Shown: positions 16,158-25,670 of the stretch, one piece after another | How positions within the stretch are numbered: position 1 is the first letter of the stretch | Layout of the letters: each line of letters begins with the position of its first letter | Source of the DNA: Luteolibacter yonseiensis | Lineage (GTDB): Bacteria > Verrucomicrobiota > Verrucomicrobiia > Verrucomicrobiales > Akkermansiaceae | Length of the DNA stretch: 64,000 nt | Assembly (NCBI RefSeq): GCF_016595465.1 | Contig: NZ_JAENIK010000012.1 | Span: 558,001 to 622,000 of the forward strand | Reading direction: 5' to 3' | Translations under genes and position numbers: made by a program | Notes under the pieces: model-generated | The model's database searches: none | The model's input: the letters and a program-made list of their open reading frames with translations, nothing else | What the model was told of the DNA's origin: nothing

Positions 16158-17705
16158 ATGTTTTCCAACTTATTTCAAAAGAAGCGCGGCAGTTGGAAGG
16201 ACGACGCGCTGGCCGGCCTGACGACGGCGCTCGCGTTGGTTCCCGGCTCGATCGCATTCGCATTCGTAGCGGGCGTGCCGCCGATTTCCGGACTGTATGC
16301 GGGCTTCATCCTGTGCCTCATCACCGCTGCATTCGGCGGACGCCCGGGCATGATTTCCTCGGCGGCGGGCTCGCTCGCGGTGGTGATGGTGGCGCTGGTT
16401 TCGGAAGGCAACCGCCGCGGCGGAGAAGGCGCGGGCTTCGAGTATCTGTTGCTGGCGGTGATCCTCATGGGGGTGATTCAGATCGTCATCGGCGTGTTGA
16501 AACTCGGCCGTTTGATCCGCCTGGTGCCACACCCCGTGATGATGGGGTTTGTGAATGGACTGGCGATCGTCGTGTTCCTATCGCAATTGAAAATGTTCCG
16601 GGAACGCGAAGGCGCGGTGGTGGGAGACTGGCTTGCGGGTTCCGCACTGGGAACGATGCTGGGGCTGGTGGCGCTCACGATGGCGATCGTCTATGTGCTT
16701 CCTCGCTTCACGAAGAAGGTTCCTTCGTCACTGGCGGCCATCGTGGTCGTGAGCATCATCGGCGCGTTCGGCCTGACGACCCAGACGGTGGGCGATCTCT
16801 CCAGCGTACGGGGTGCGTTACCCATGCCCCACCTGCCAAATGTGCCGCTGACGTGGGAGACATTCCGATTTGTCGCCCCATATGCGGTGATCTTCGCGCT
16901 GGTGGGATTGATCGAAACCCTGATGACCCTGCAGCTCATCGATGAACTGACCGAGAGCCGGGGCAAGGGAAACCGCGAGGCTCTGGCGCTCGGTGCGGCG
17001 AACATTGTGGCGGGAGCTTTTAAGGGCATGGGCGGCTGTGCCCTTGTGGGCGAGAGTCTGATCAACATCGGCTCCGGCGGGCGGGGACGCATGTCGGGTG
17101 TTTTCGCGGCGCTCGCGTTGCTGGCTTTCATTCTGGTTGGCGCACCGTTGATTGACCGCATCCCGATCGCGGCCCTTACGGGAGTGATGTTCGTGGTGGT
17201 CATCGCGACGTTCGAGTGGTCGAGTTTCAAAACCATCGGGAAGGTGCCGCTGTCGGATGTGTTGGTGATCATCGCCGTCACCGGCATCACCGTGTGGCAC
17301 GATCTCGCGGTGGCGGTGATCAGCGGGGTGATCTTGAGCGCGCTGGTGTTCGCATGGAAGAGTGCGAAGCATGTTCGTCTTTCACTGGTCGGCGAATCGG
17401 CGGATCAGAGGATCTATCGTCTCGAAGGACTGCTTTATTTCGGCTCGGTCCAGGACTTCGCGAAGCAATTCAATCCGGCGGGTGATCCTGCCAGGGTTGT
17501 GTTGGATTTCCATCACGCGCGGGTCTGCGACATGTCCGGGCTGGAGGCGATCAAGGCGCTGGCGAGCCGCTATGCCAAGCTGGGAAAAACACTGGAACTG
17601 CGTCATCTGTCGCCCGACTGTAAAAGGATGCTGGAGCGGGCGGGGGACTTGCTGGAAATCACCGTGGCGGAGGATGATCCGCTCTATCTGGTCGCCCGGC
17701 TGTAA
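16158..17705 (+). CDS. SulP-family anion transporter with STAS domain
   Basis: A 515-residue inner-membrane protein with about 11-12 hydrophobic helices. The SulP core starts at DDALAGLTTALALVPGSIAF, then GLYAGFILCLITAAFGGRPG. A cytoplasmic STAS domain occupies the last about 120 residues (LYFGSVQDF and VVLDFHHARVCDMSGLEAI). Family members move sulfate, bicarbonate or dicarboxylates by proton or sodium coupling. The substrate cannot be read from sequence; the NIVAGAFKGMGGCALVGES segment is the conserved helix region near the anion site. The start at 16158 avoids an upstream extension without membrane character. It ends close to the convergent TetR gene and seems monocistronic. Confidence 0.9.
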   Translation: MFSNLFQKKRGSWKDDALAGLTTALALVPGSIAFAFVAGVPPISGLYAGFILCLITAAFGGRPGMISSAAGSLAVVMVALVSEGNRRGGEGAGFEYLLLAVILMGVIQIVIGVLKLGRLIRLVPHPVMMGFVNGLAIVVFLSQLKMFREREGAVVGDWLAGSALGTMLGLVALTMAIVYVLPRFTKKVPSSLAAIVVVSIIGAFGLTTQTVGDLSSVRGALPMPHLPNVPLTWETFRFVAPYAVIFALVGLIETLMTLQLIDELTESRGKGNREALALGAANIVAGAFKGMGGCALVGESLINIGSGGRGRMSGVFAALALLAFILVGAPLIDRIPIAALTGVMFVVVIATFEWSSFKTIGKVPLSDVLVIIAVTGITVWHDLAVAVISGVILSALVFAWKSAKHVRLSLVGESADQRIYRLEGLLYFGSVQDFAKQFNPAGDPARVVLDFHHARVCDMSGLEAIKALASRYAKLGKTLELRHLSPDCKRMLERAGDLLEITVAEDDPLYLVARL

Positions 17706-17723
17706 AGCTGACCATCGCGGGCG

Positions 17724-18353
17724 TCACTTCGTGAAATGGTCGGAATCCTGAATCGTTTTGATGCCCGCACGGATCATCCTTTCCACCTGCGCCCAGCGGT
17801 CTGTCTCAGGCAGGCGTTCGGTCCACCATAGCGTGCCCATGATGCCTTCGATGAGCGAATGGAGGTAGATGTTGCAGAGGTCCACCTCCGTGTTCGCCGG
17901 GATCTCCCCCGCTGAGGCGGCCTTGCGGATCAGCTGTTGCGTGGATCTGAACGCACGTCTTTCCCAAAGGATGCGGACATCCTGGATGGACTGGTACTCG
18001 CTGCTCTTCTCGCACTTCATGTAAAGGATCTCGAGGACGTTTTTCACGGATGCGGATTCGCCCACGGTGCGGAGGTAGTTCATCCCCCAGCGATAGAGGG
18101 TTTCCAAATAGGTTTCCCCGGGCGAAATCGAGGTGATCTCACGCGTGGTTTCCAAGCCCCGCATGCAGACTGCGACGCAGATGTCCACCTTGTCCTTGTA
18201 GTGGCCGTAGACGGCGCCCTTGGAGACTCCGGCCTTCTCCGCGATGAGGCTGATGGTGGTGTTCGCGACACCCTTGTCCACCAGAACCACTTCGGCGGCG
18301 TCCAGGATTTTCACGACGGTCTTGAGGGTGTCTTCTTTGGTTTTGCGGGCCAT
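17724..18353 (-). CDS. TetR/AcrR-family repressor, probable efflux regulator
   Basis: A 209-residue regulator. The N-terminal helix-turn-helix is typical: ILDAAEVVLVDKGVANTTI then AEKAGVSKGAVYGHYKDK at about residues 18-52. The C-terminal ligand-binding part resembles the AcrR group (RRAFRSTQQLIRKAASAGE). It is divergent from the RND adaptor and pump genes, with 113 bases between the starts. An inverted repeat TTCG-N4-CGAA in that gap is a natural operator. By analogy with AcrR it should repress its own gene and the pump, and release on binding a hydrophobic compound; this is inferred from context. Confidence 0.9.
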   Translation of the reverse strand: MARKTKEDTLKTVVKILDAAEVVLVDKGVANTTISLIAEKAGVSKGAVYGHYKDKVDICVAVCMRGLETTREITSISPGETYLETLYRWGMNYLRTVGESASVKNVLEILYMKCEKSSEYQSIQDVRILWERRAFRSTQQLIRKAASAGEIPANTEVDLCNIYLHSLIEGIMGTLWWTERLPETDRWAQVERMIRAGIKTIQDSDHFTK

Positions 18354-18393
18354 GGGTTTCGGAATGACCGGGAAAAAATACGAGTAAATTTAA

Positions 18394-18412
18394 TTGTTCG
18401 CAAACGAATAAA
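18394..18412. promoter_or_regulatory. Candidate TetR operator between regulator and efflux genes
   Basis: TTCG at 18397-18400 and CGAA at 18405-18408 form an inverted repeat around CAAA, extended by matching outer TT (18394-18395) and AA (18410-18411). It lies 41 bases before the TetR start and about 55 bases before the adaptor start. Symmetry and location support an operator; binding is untested. Confidence 0.5.
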
Positions 18413-18466
18413 TGTTGACCCGTTGATTTTTATAGGGAATGTGTCCCGCGCACGCCGCAGTCCGCC

Positions 18467-19600
18467 ATGAAGATCCGTTTTCTTTCCCCCGTCTTGTTCC
18501 TGAGTTTTTCCATTCTGGCGATGACCAGCTGCAAAAAGGAGGAGCAGGCTCCCCAAGGCCCGGCCGGGCCGCAGGAAGCCAAGTTCATCACGGTGAAGCC
18601 GGAGCAGTTTGTCGTCAAATCAAGCCAGCCGGGTCGCTTGGAAGCCTATCGCCAGGCTGAGGTCCGGGCCCGTGTTTCCGGCGTTGTGAAAGAACGCGCC
18701 TACGAAGAGGGGCAGGAAGTGAAGGCTGGAGCCGTGCTTTTCCGTATCGATCAAGCCCCGCTGCAAGCCGCTTACGATGCCGCCCAGGCGGCGCTTTCGG
18801 AAGGCGAGGCGAATCTGGCTCTGGCCCAGGATAAGAAGGACCGCTACCAGGCCCTCATCACCAGCAATGCGGTGAGTCTCCGCGACATGAAGGAAGCGGA
18901 GTCCGAGTTGTTGCAGGCCGCCGCCAAAATCGAATCCGCCAAGGCGGCGAGGGAATCGGCCCGCCTTCGACTCGAATATGCGACCGTGACCTCGCCCATC
19001 GACGGACGGGCGAGAAGAGCCGCCGTCACCGAGGGCGCGCTAGTGGGCGAGGACTCCGCCACCCTGCTGACGACGGTCGAACAGATCGACCCCATCTACG
19101 TGAATTTTTCCCAGCCGGTCTCGGACGTGGTCTCGCTCCGCCGCTCCCTCGCGGAAGGAAATTTCGAAGGGATCGATCCGAACGAGGTGAAGGTGGGAAT
19201 CATCCTCGGCGACGGAAGCGTTTATTCCCAACCCGGAAAACTCATTTTCTCCGATCTGGCGGTCGAACCTAGCACCGACAGCGTCATGATGCGCGCGCTG
19301 GTTCCGAATCCCAAACGCGAGCTATTCCCGGGAATGTATGTCAGGGCTTCGTTCGATCTCGCAGTGGAGAAACAGGCGATCCTCGTCCCTCGCGTGGCGG
19401 TGATCCGCACGAACGAAGGGTCCATCGTAATGTCCATCAACGCGAGCGACGAGGTGGTGGCGCTGCCGGTGGAGGCGAAGAACATCGATGGAAACCGCTG
19501 GCATCTCACCAGCGGCCTCAAGGGGGGCGAAAGAATCATTGTGGAAAACCCGGGCTTCTTCGTTCCGGGGACGAAGGTGGTGGCAACCGAAATCAAATAA
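18467..19600 (+). CDS. RND efflux periplasmic adaptor (MexA/AcrA family lipoprotein)
   Basis: A 377-residue membrane fusion protein. The N-terminus ends in ILAMTSC, a lipobox with Cys near residue 23, so it is a lipoprotein. The order is as in AcrA: barrel-sandwich half (GRLEAYRQAEVRARVSGVV), helical hairpin (residues about 95-165, Ala/Glu/Lys-rich), second lipoyl half (ATVTSPIDGRARRAAV), beta-barrel and membrane-proximal domain (PVEAKNIDGNRW). It links the inner-membrane pump to an outer-membrane channel. The pump gene follows after only 12 bases, so the two are one operon under the divergent TetR regulator. Confidence 0.95.
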   Translation: MKIRFLSPVLFLSFSILAMTSCKKEEQAPQGPAGPQEAKFITVKPEQFVVKSSQPGRLEAYRQAEVRARVSGVVKERAYEEGQEVKAGAVLFRIDQAPLQAAYDAAQAALSEGEANLALAQDKKDRYQALITSNAVSLRDMKEAESELLQAAAKIESAKAARESARLRLEYATVTSPIDGRARRAAVTEGALVGEDSATLLTTVEQIDPIYVNFSQPVSDVVSLRRSLAEGNFEGIDPNEVKVGIILGDGSVYSQPGKLIFSDLAVEPSTDSVMMRALVPNPKRELFPGMYVRASFDLAVEKQAILVPRVAVIRTNEGSIVMSINASDEVVALPVEAKNIDGNRWHLTSGLKGGERIIVENPGFFVPGTKVVATEIK

Positions 19601-19612
19601 CACTCCCGAGCC

Positions 19613-22600
19613 ATGGCCTTCTTCTTCATCAAGCGCCCGATCTTCGCATGGGTCGTATCGCTGTTCATCATCCTGGCGGGGCTGCTGTCCCTGCGTTCGC
19701 TGCCGGTCGCCCAGTATCCCGACATCGCGCCGCCGACGGTGAACATTTCCACATCGTATCCCGGAGCCTCCGCGCAGGTCGTGGAGGAAACTGTCACCGC
19801 GGTCATCGAGCGCGAGATGAACGGCGCGCCCGGATTGATCTACATGGCGGGGACCAGCGAGTCCACCGGAGCGGCGTCGCTCAAGCTCACCTTCAAGCAA
19901 GGCACCAATCCGGACATCGCGGCGGTGGAGGTGCAGAATCGCCTGGCGGTCGTGGAGCAACGCTTGCCCGCGGTGGTCAGGCAGGGCGGCATCCGCATCG
20001 AGAAGGCCGCCGACAACATCCAGTTGTTCGTATCATTGTCCTCGAAGGATCCGAAGTATGATTCGGTGGCCCTCGGAGAGATCGCGGCATCCCGCGTGAT
20101 CGACATCCTCCGCCGGGTGCCCGGCGTGGGGCAGGTGCAGATCTTCGGCGCGGAGCGTGCGATGCGTATCTGGCCGGATCCGGAAAAACTCACCGCGCTG
20201 CAACTCTCGGCCTCGGACGTGGTGAACGCCGTCCGCAGCAACAACAACCGGATCACTATCGGCGACATCGGCAGCCATTCCGTACCTGAATCGGCCGCTC
20301 TCAGCGCCACCATCGTGGCGGATGACTCGCTCGACACGCCGGAGGAATTCGGCGACATCGAGCTGCGGAGCCTGCCCGACGGATCATCCATCAAGCTGCG
20401 CGACGTGGCGCGGATCGAGCTCGGCGGCAGTGACTATCAGATCGTGTCCGGTCTCAACGACAGGGCCGCCACCGGCATGGGCGTGAAGCTCGCACCGGGA
20501 TCGAACGCGCTGGAGGTGGTGGAAGGGATCAAGAAGGCGATGGACGAACTCGCGCCGCTGCTGCCGAGCGGAGTACAGTATGAGATTCCTTACGACACCT
20601 CACCCTTCGTGGCGGTATCCATCAAGAAGGTGGTGGTGAGCTTGTTCGAGGCGATCGCTCTGGTGTTCGTCGTGATGTTCCTCTTCATGCAGAACATCCG
20701 GGCCACGCTGATTCCGACGTTCGTCGTGCCCATCGCCTTGTTGGGGACGTTCGCGGTGATGATGGCGATGGGGTTCTCGATCAACGTGCTGACCATGTTC
20801 AGCATGGTGCTCGCCATTGGAATCCTGGTCGATGACGCCATCGTGGTCGTCGAAAACGTGGAACGGATCATGAAGGAGGAGGGGCTCGCACCCGGCCCGG
20901 CGACCGTGAAGGCGATGAAACAGATCAGCGGCGCGATCATCGGCATCACGGTGGTGCTCGTCTCCGTGTTCATTCCCATGGCGTTCTTTTCGGGAGCGGT
21001 CGGCAACATCTATCGCCAGTTCGCGCTCACGCTTTCGGTTTCCATCGGGTTTTCAGCCTTCCTGGCGCTTTCGCTCACTCCGGCTCTCTGCGCGACCATG
21101 CTGAAACCGATCGGTGCGGATCATCATGAAAAGAAGGGTTTCTTCGGGTGGTTCAACCGTGTCTTTGACAAGACGACACACAGGTATTCGGGAACGGTGG
21201 CGGCGCTGGTCCGCAAGCCCGTGCGCTATCTTTTCGTGTTCGCGGCGATCGTCGGGGCGACGTTCCTTATGTATCGCGACCTGCCATCCTCCTTCCTGCC
21301 GAACGAGGACCAGGGGAACCTCATGATCCCCGTTTCCCTGCCGCAGGGGGCGACCCAGCGTGAGACCCGCGCGGTTCTTGCGGAGATCAACGAGTATATG
21401 GTGAAGGAGGAATCCGCGGTGCATTCGTTCTCCATCGCCGGATTCAGCATCTTCGGAAACGGGCCTCACACGGGCATGATCTTCGCGATGCTCAGGCCTT
21501 GGGACGAACGCAAGGAGGAGAAAGACCACGTGAGTTCCGTCGTCGCGAGGGTGAACCAGAAATTCGGCGTGCGGCCGAACGCGATGATCTTCGCGCTCAC
21601 CGCTCCACCGTTGCCGGAACTCGGTTCATCCACCTCCGGTTTCGACTTCCGCCTCCAGAACCGCGGCGGCATTCCTTACAAGGATTTCGTGAAAGCGCGT
21701 GACCAGTTGCTGGGAATGGCTGCCGGGAATCCCGAATTGAAGGCGGTGATGTATGCCGGCATGACGGACACTCCGCAGCTCCGCTTGGACATCGACCGCG
21801 CCAAGGCCCAGGCCATGGGCGTGACGATCGAGGAGGTGAACAGCACGCTCGCGGTGATGTTCGGCTCGGACTATGTGGGAGATTTCATCCTGAACGGCCA
21901 GGTGCGCCGCATCATCATCCAGGCGGATGGGAAACACCGCACCCTCGTGGACGATGTGAAGAAACTGCGGGTGAGGAACACGGCGGGTCACATGGTGGAG
22001 ATCGGAACGTTCGCCAGAACCGAGTGGATCATCGGACCACCGAGCCTCACCCGTTACAACGGATTCCCCGCATTCTCGATCACGGGTGAAGCGGCGGCCG
22101 GCAAGAGCAGCGGTGACGCGATGAAAGCGATGGAGGAACTCGTGAAGAAGCTGCCTCCCGGCCTCGGCTACGAGTGGTCCGGACAATCTTACGAGGAACG
22201 CGTCTCCGGTTCGCAGGCGCCCGTGCTTTATGGACTGTCGATCCTGATCGTTTTCCTCGCCCTCGCCGCGCTTTATGAAAGCTGGTCGATCCCTCTCTCG
22301 GTGGTGCTCGCGGTGCCGCTGGGCATCCTCGGGGCGGTCGCCGGGGTGATCCTGCGCGACATGCCGAACGACATTTATTTCCGCGTCGGACTCATCGCCA
22401 TCATCGGCCTCTCCTCGAAGAACGCGATCCTGATCGTGGAAGTCGCCAAGGATCTTTATCGCGACGGCATGGGGCTGGTGGATGCGGCGGTGGAGGCATC
22501 GCGGCTGCGCCTGAGACCGATCATCATGACCTCGCTGGCGTTCGGTATCGGTGTGGTGCCGCTGGCCTTCGCGTCGGGTGCCAGCTCGGGCGCGCAGAAC

Positions 22601-22735
22601 GCCATCGGCACCGGAGTGCTGGGAGGCATCACCACTGCCACGGTGCTCGCGATTTTCTTCGTGCCGGTGTTTTTCGTGGTGATCGGGAAAGTCAGCAAAA
22701 AACCGAAGCCATTGGAGGAGACGGAGGCACACTGA
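19613..22735 (+). CDS. RND multidrug efflux pump, HAE1 type (AcrB/MexB-like)
   Basis: A 1040-residue inner-membrane transporter, full length for the hydrophobe/amphiphile efflux-1 group. It begins MAFFFIKRPIFAWVVSL and contains SLPVAQYPDIAPPTV, the first large porter loop. The transmembrane half around GILVDDAIVVVENVERIM carries the adjacent Asp-Asp pair of proton relay, and GLSSKNAILIVEVAKDL carries the conserved Lys. The trimeric pump exports drugs, detergents or lipids by proton exchange. No outer-membrane factor gene follows; the next gene is convergent and unrelated, so a channel encoded elsewhere must be used. Confidence 0.97.
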   Translation: MAFFFIKRPIFAWVVSLFIILAGLLSLRSLPVAQYPDIAPPTVNISTSYPGASAQVVEETVTAVIEREMNGAPGLIYMAGTSESTGAASLKLTFKQGTNPDIAAVEVQNRLAVVEQRLPAVVRQGGIRIEKAADNIQLFVSLSSKDPKYDSVALGEIAASRVIDILRRVPGVGQVQIFGAERAMRIWPDPEKLTALQLSASDVVNAVRSNNNRITIGDIGSHSVPESAALSATIVADDSLDTPEEFGDIELRSLPDGSSIKLRDVARIELGGSDYQIVSGLNDRAATGMGVKLAPGSNALEVVEGIKKAMDELAPLLPSGVQYEIPYDTSPFVAVSIKKVVVSLFEAIALVFVVMFLFMQNIRATLIPTFVVPIALLGTFAVMMAMGFSINVLTMFSMVLAIGILVDDAIVVVENVERIMKEEGLAPGPATVKAMKQISGAIIGITVVLVSVFIPMAFFSGAVGNIYRQFALTLSVSIGFSAFLALSLTPALCATMLKPIGADHHEKKGFFGWFNRVFDKTTHRYSGTVAALVRKPVRYLFVFAAIVGATFLMYRDLPSSFLPNEDQGNLMIPVSLPQGATQRETRAVLAEINEYMVKEESAVHSFSIAGFSIFGNGPHTGMIFAMLRPWDERKEEKDHVSSVVARVNQKFGVRPNAMIFALTAPPLPELGSSTSGFDFRLQNRGGIPYKDFVKARDQLLGMAAGNPELKAVMYAGMTDTPQLRLDIDRAKAQAMGVTIEEVNSTLAVMFGSDYVGDFILNGQVRRIIIQADGKHRTLVDDVKKLRVRNTAGHMVEIGTFARTEWIIGPPSLTRYNGFPAFSITGEAAAGKSSGDAMKAMEELVKKLPPGLGYEWSGQSYEERVSGSQAPVLYGLSILIVFLALAALYESWSIPLSVVLAVPLGILGAVAGVILRDMPNDIYFRVGLIAIIGLSSKNAILIVEVAKDLYRDGMGLVDAAVEASRLRLRPIIMTSLAFGIGVVPLAFASGASSGAQNAIGTGVLGGITTATVLAIFFVPVFFVVIGKVSKKPKPLEETEAH

Positions 22736-22835
22736 TCTGTGGCGTCGCGCAATGAGCCCTCGTCCGACCTGCGGATGCGAGGTGTGAGGAAGAGCTTCGC
22801 GCTCGTGTCGCACGTTCCATCGGCTGCGTGGACGA

Positions 22836-22857
22836 GGGCGTCCACGCTCCTTATTGA
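22836..22857. terminator. Strong hairpin between convergent genes
   Basis: GCGTGGACG (22836-22844) pairs perfectly with CGTCCACGC (22849-22857) around AGGG. It lies in the 138-base gap between the converging pump and sugar dehydrogenase genes, so it may stop transcription in both directions. There is no T run on either strand. From memory, the word is like dispersed hairpin repeats seen in related genomes. Confidence 0.5.
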
Positions 22858-22873
22858 GACGATGTCCATGTGG

Positions 22874-25642
22874 TCACTCGCCTTTCTGCGACAGCTTCTT
22901 GATCCATTCACCCAGCACTTCAAGCGCCGTGGCATCCACCACATTGCGTGATACCGGCGGCATTTGTTCGGTGAGGTTGGTCGAGGCCATGCGATGGTGC
23001 AGGATCGATTTCACGGGATCTCCCGGAGCGACGATTTTTCCATTCTCGATGCCGAGCGTGTTCCGTAATTCGCCGCCGATGATTCCTTGTGCGGACAGCG
23101 GCGTGTCGTAGCGGGCGTCCCACAACGCACCGGTGCCGTTAGGGCGGTGGCAGTGGGCGCAGTTCGTGTCGAGATAGGAGCGCGCGCGGTCTTCCACTGA
23201 TGCCTTGGTGTCATCCACGGCCACGGTATGTGCGAAATGTTTGATCGCGCTTTCATCCAAGGCCGGGCCGAACATCTGCAGATAGGTCCATGTGCGGAGT
23301 TGGTTGTCGGTCCGTCCATTCGGGTAGGCGTGATCGCCATTGAGCTGGCGGGTTTTCGGACCGAGCACGAATCCGGCGTTCGGCGTATGGCACATGAAGC
23401 ACAACCCGCTGCCGGGGTAGCTCCATGTCTGGTTGCGGGTGGTGCCGGACGCGTCGGTGATTTTCAACACCTCTTCCTGACCCGCCGCATCCACGAGATC
23501 GGCATCGCTGCCATCCGGTCGCCAGCGGTAGGTAGCACCATAGCCGAAGCCACCGGTCGGATCCAGAACCAGCAAGCGCGTCTCCAGGCGCCGGCGGGCC
23601 TTGCTGGTTTGATCGGTTTCGATCTCGAAGTGCTGGATGAAAACCGTGCCGCCCGGCCAGGTGAATTCGCCCTTGTCCGCAAAACCGATTTTTCCCGAGT
23701 CCGGCAGGATCACCCAGTGGCGGGTTTCCGCGCCGTCGTTCCACGACGGGCTGTTCAGAGAGTAGGGGATCACACCGGGTTTGGGTGTCAGATTCCTGTC
23801 ACTGAAGATTCCGGTGGCGGAGAGGGTGGGTGGAAGTGCTTCATCCGCCGTCGCGGGCAGATTCAATCCGCTCACGGCAGGTCGTGTATCCAGCCCGTAA
23901 GGCGTGTTTCCTGAAATCCGGATGTCCGCGCCGGCCACGCCGCTGTCAGGCAGGCCGTCACGCCGGGCGATGGCCTTGATGACGGTACCCGTGGTGATCT
24001 GGAATGGAGCGGTGTAAACGGGCGATGCCGCGTCCGGGGCTTTTCCATCCGTGGTGAAGCGGATCGTCGTGCCGGGCGTGGGATTGGAGATGCTGACCCA
24101 CACCGGACCGCTGAAGGCGCCGCTGGCTGGCATGATGGCCGGCGTGGCGAGACGGTTTTCGATATCGAATCCGCCGCTCACCGCTGAAAAACTGCCGCTG
24201 CTGGCGCGGAGCGTGTAACCGCGTCCTGGCTTGGCGATGCTGAGTGCGGGAAACGTGGCCACGCCTTTCACCGCCGGAACCTTGCTGGTGCCGATGAGCG
24301 TGCCGCCGGAAGAGAGTGTGAGTGTGACACTGTCGTTCGCCGCATCCACGGGCTTCCCGGAGGAATCCTGAAGCGCGACCTTCACCGTGCCGATGGATGT
24401 GCCGACGTTGGTGCTCACCGGTTGCTGGATCACCGCCAGCTTCGCCACCTGTCCGCCGCCGGTCCAGCGCACCCGCCAGACGGAACCGTTCTTGCTGGCG
24501 CTGTTCGCCTCGTCCGATCCACCGGGGATGCCCGCGCGGGCGATATACCAGAGCGAGCCATCCGGAGCGGTGTCCACGTCGATGGGACGGTCGATGTCCT
24601 TTGCGAAATCGTATCGCTTGTCCGGCGTGGCGGGGTCGATAGATTTGATCCAGCCCTTGTAATCCGAGAAGAAATAGCGTCCGGTGTGCTCGGAGGGAAA
24701 CGCGTCCGTGCCCGGCTTGGCGGGATTGTAGAAATCGCCGCCGCACAAGGCCGTGCCACCGCCGCCACCGTGGTCGTAGGCATACGCCGGAGCGCGGTAG
24801 CCCGGGGGTTGCTTCTGGTTCTTCGGCGGGCCGTCGATCCCCGGCCAACCGTAGTTCACCACCACCGGCGGCTTGCCGGTGTCGTAGGCCTCGATCTGCT
24901 CGAAATTCGCCCCGACCATGCTGAGATACAGCAACCCGGTGCCCGGTTGCACCGAGATCGTGAAAGGATTCCGCAGGCCCAGCGCGGCGATGGCGCGGTT
25001 CTTGTCCTTGTACTCGTTGTAATGCGGATTGTCCGAGGGAATGGTGCCGTCCTTGTTGATGCGCAGCAGTTTTCCCAACAGGTTCCCGCCATCCTGCGCG
25101 TTCGAATCCTTCGAATTCTCACCCGTGCTGACGTAGAGTTTGCCGTCCTTGCCGAAGCCCAATCCGCCACCGTTATGCCAGCCGATCTTCGAGAGGTTGT
25201 CGAGTTCCAGGATGACCACCTCGCTCTTCAAATCCGCCACATCGCCCTTCAGCGTGAACCGGCTGACGCGGTTGTTGCTGGAGGTGCGCGCCTTGTCGTC
25301 CGGGTCGCGGTTGTGGGTGTAATAAACGTAAATCCAACCGTTTTTGGAAAACTCCGGATCAAAACAAACGCTCAACAACCCGCGCTCGTTCCAAGCATCC
25401 ACCTTGGAGCTGAGGTCCAACACGGGCTTCGGCAACAGCTTCTCTCCGTCGATCAGACGCAGCAATCCGTGCTTTTCGCAGAGGAACAGCCGTCCATCGG
25501 GAGAGAAGGACATGGTCACGGGGTTCAAGTCGTCCGCGATCTTTGTCTCCGCAAACCCCGCAGGCAACGTCGCCGCCCCAGCGGTGGAAAGAAACAAAGT
25601 GAAAAGAGGGAACAATGGGACAGGGTTTTCGAAGATGATCAT
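22874..25642 (-). CDS. PQQ-type sugar dehydrogenase fused to a di-haem cytochrome module
   Basis: A 922-residue exported protein with a hydrophobic N-terminus ending STAGAA. Residues about 25-390 form a glucose/sorbosone dehydrogenase beta-propeller (MSFSPDGRLFLCEKHGLLRL, GWHNGGGLGFGKDGKLYVS, YVYYTHNRDP). A linker with an Ig-like strand set is followed by a chitobiase-type FN3-like segment near 490-565 (TTIRFTTDGKAPDAASPVYT). The C-terminal 320 residues carry two haem c sites, CFMCH near residue 747 and CAHCH near 826, with late MPP as a possible Met ligand region. The logic is oxidation of an aldose by PQQ with electrons passed to covalent haem in one periplasmic chain. PQQ synthesis genes are not in view. 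Confidence 0.85.
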   Translation of the reverse strand: MIIFENPVPLFPLFTLFLSTAGAATLPAGFAETKIADDLNPVTMSFSPDGRLFLCEKHGLLRLIDGEKLLPKPVLDLSSKVDAWNERGLLSVCFDPEFSKNGWIYVYYTHNRDPDDKARTSSNNRVSRFTLKGDVADLKSEVVILELDNLSKIGWHNGGGLGFGKDGKLYVSTGENSKDSNAQDGGNLLGKLLRINKDGTIPSDNPHYNEYKDKNRAIAALGLRNPFTISVQPGTGLLYLSMVGANFEQIEAYDTGKPPVVVNYGWPGIDGPPKNQKQPPGYRAPAYAYDHGGGGGTALCGGDFYNPAKPGTDAFPSEHTGRYFFSDYKGWIKSIDPATPDKRYDFAKDIDRPIDVDTAPDGSLWYIARAGIPGGSDEANSASKNGSVWRVRWTGGGQVAKLAVIQQPVSTNVGTSIGTVKVALQDSSGKPVDAANDSVTLTLSSGGTLIGTSKVPAVKGVATFPALSIAKPGRGYTLRASSGSFSAVSGGFDIENRLATPAIMPASGAFSGPVWVSISNPTPGTTIRFTTDGKAPDAASPVYTAPFQITTGTVIKAIARRDGLPDSGVAGADIRISGNTPYGLDTRPAVSGLNLPATADEALPPTLSATGIFSDRNLTPKPGVIPYSLNSPSWNDGAETRHWVILPDSGKIGFADKGEFTWPGGTVFIQHFEIETDQTSKARRRLETRLLVLDPTGGFGYGATYRWRPDGSDADLVDAAGQEEVLKITDASGTTRNQTWSYPGSGLCFMCHTPNAGFVLGPKTRQLNGDHAYPNGRTDNQLRTWTYLQMFGPALDESAIKHFAHTVAVDDTKASVEDRARSYLDTNCAHCHRPNGTGALWDARYDTPLSAQGIIGGELRNTLGIENGKIVAPGDPVKSILHHRMASTNLTEQMPPVSRNVVDATALEVLGEWIKKLSQKGE

Positions 25643-25670
25643 GGGTTTGATGGATGCCGGAGGAGTAGAC

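Noticed and set aside
21626-22813. 395-codon open frame antisense to the RND pump gene
   Set aside because: It consists of His/Arg-rich sequence opposite a well-defined transporter.
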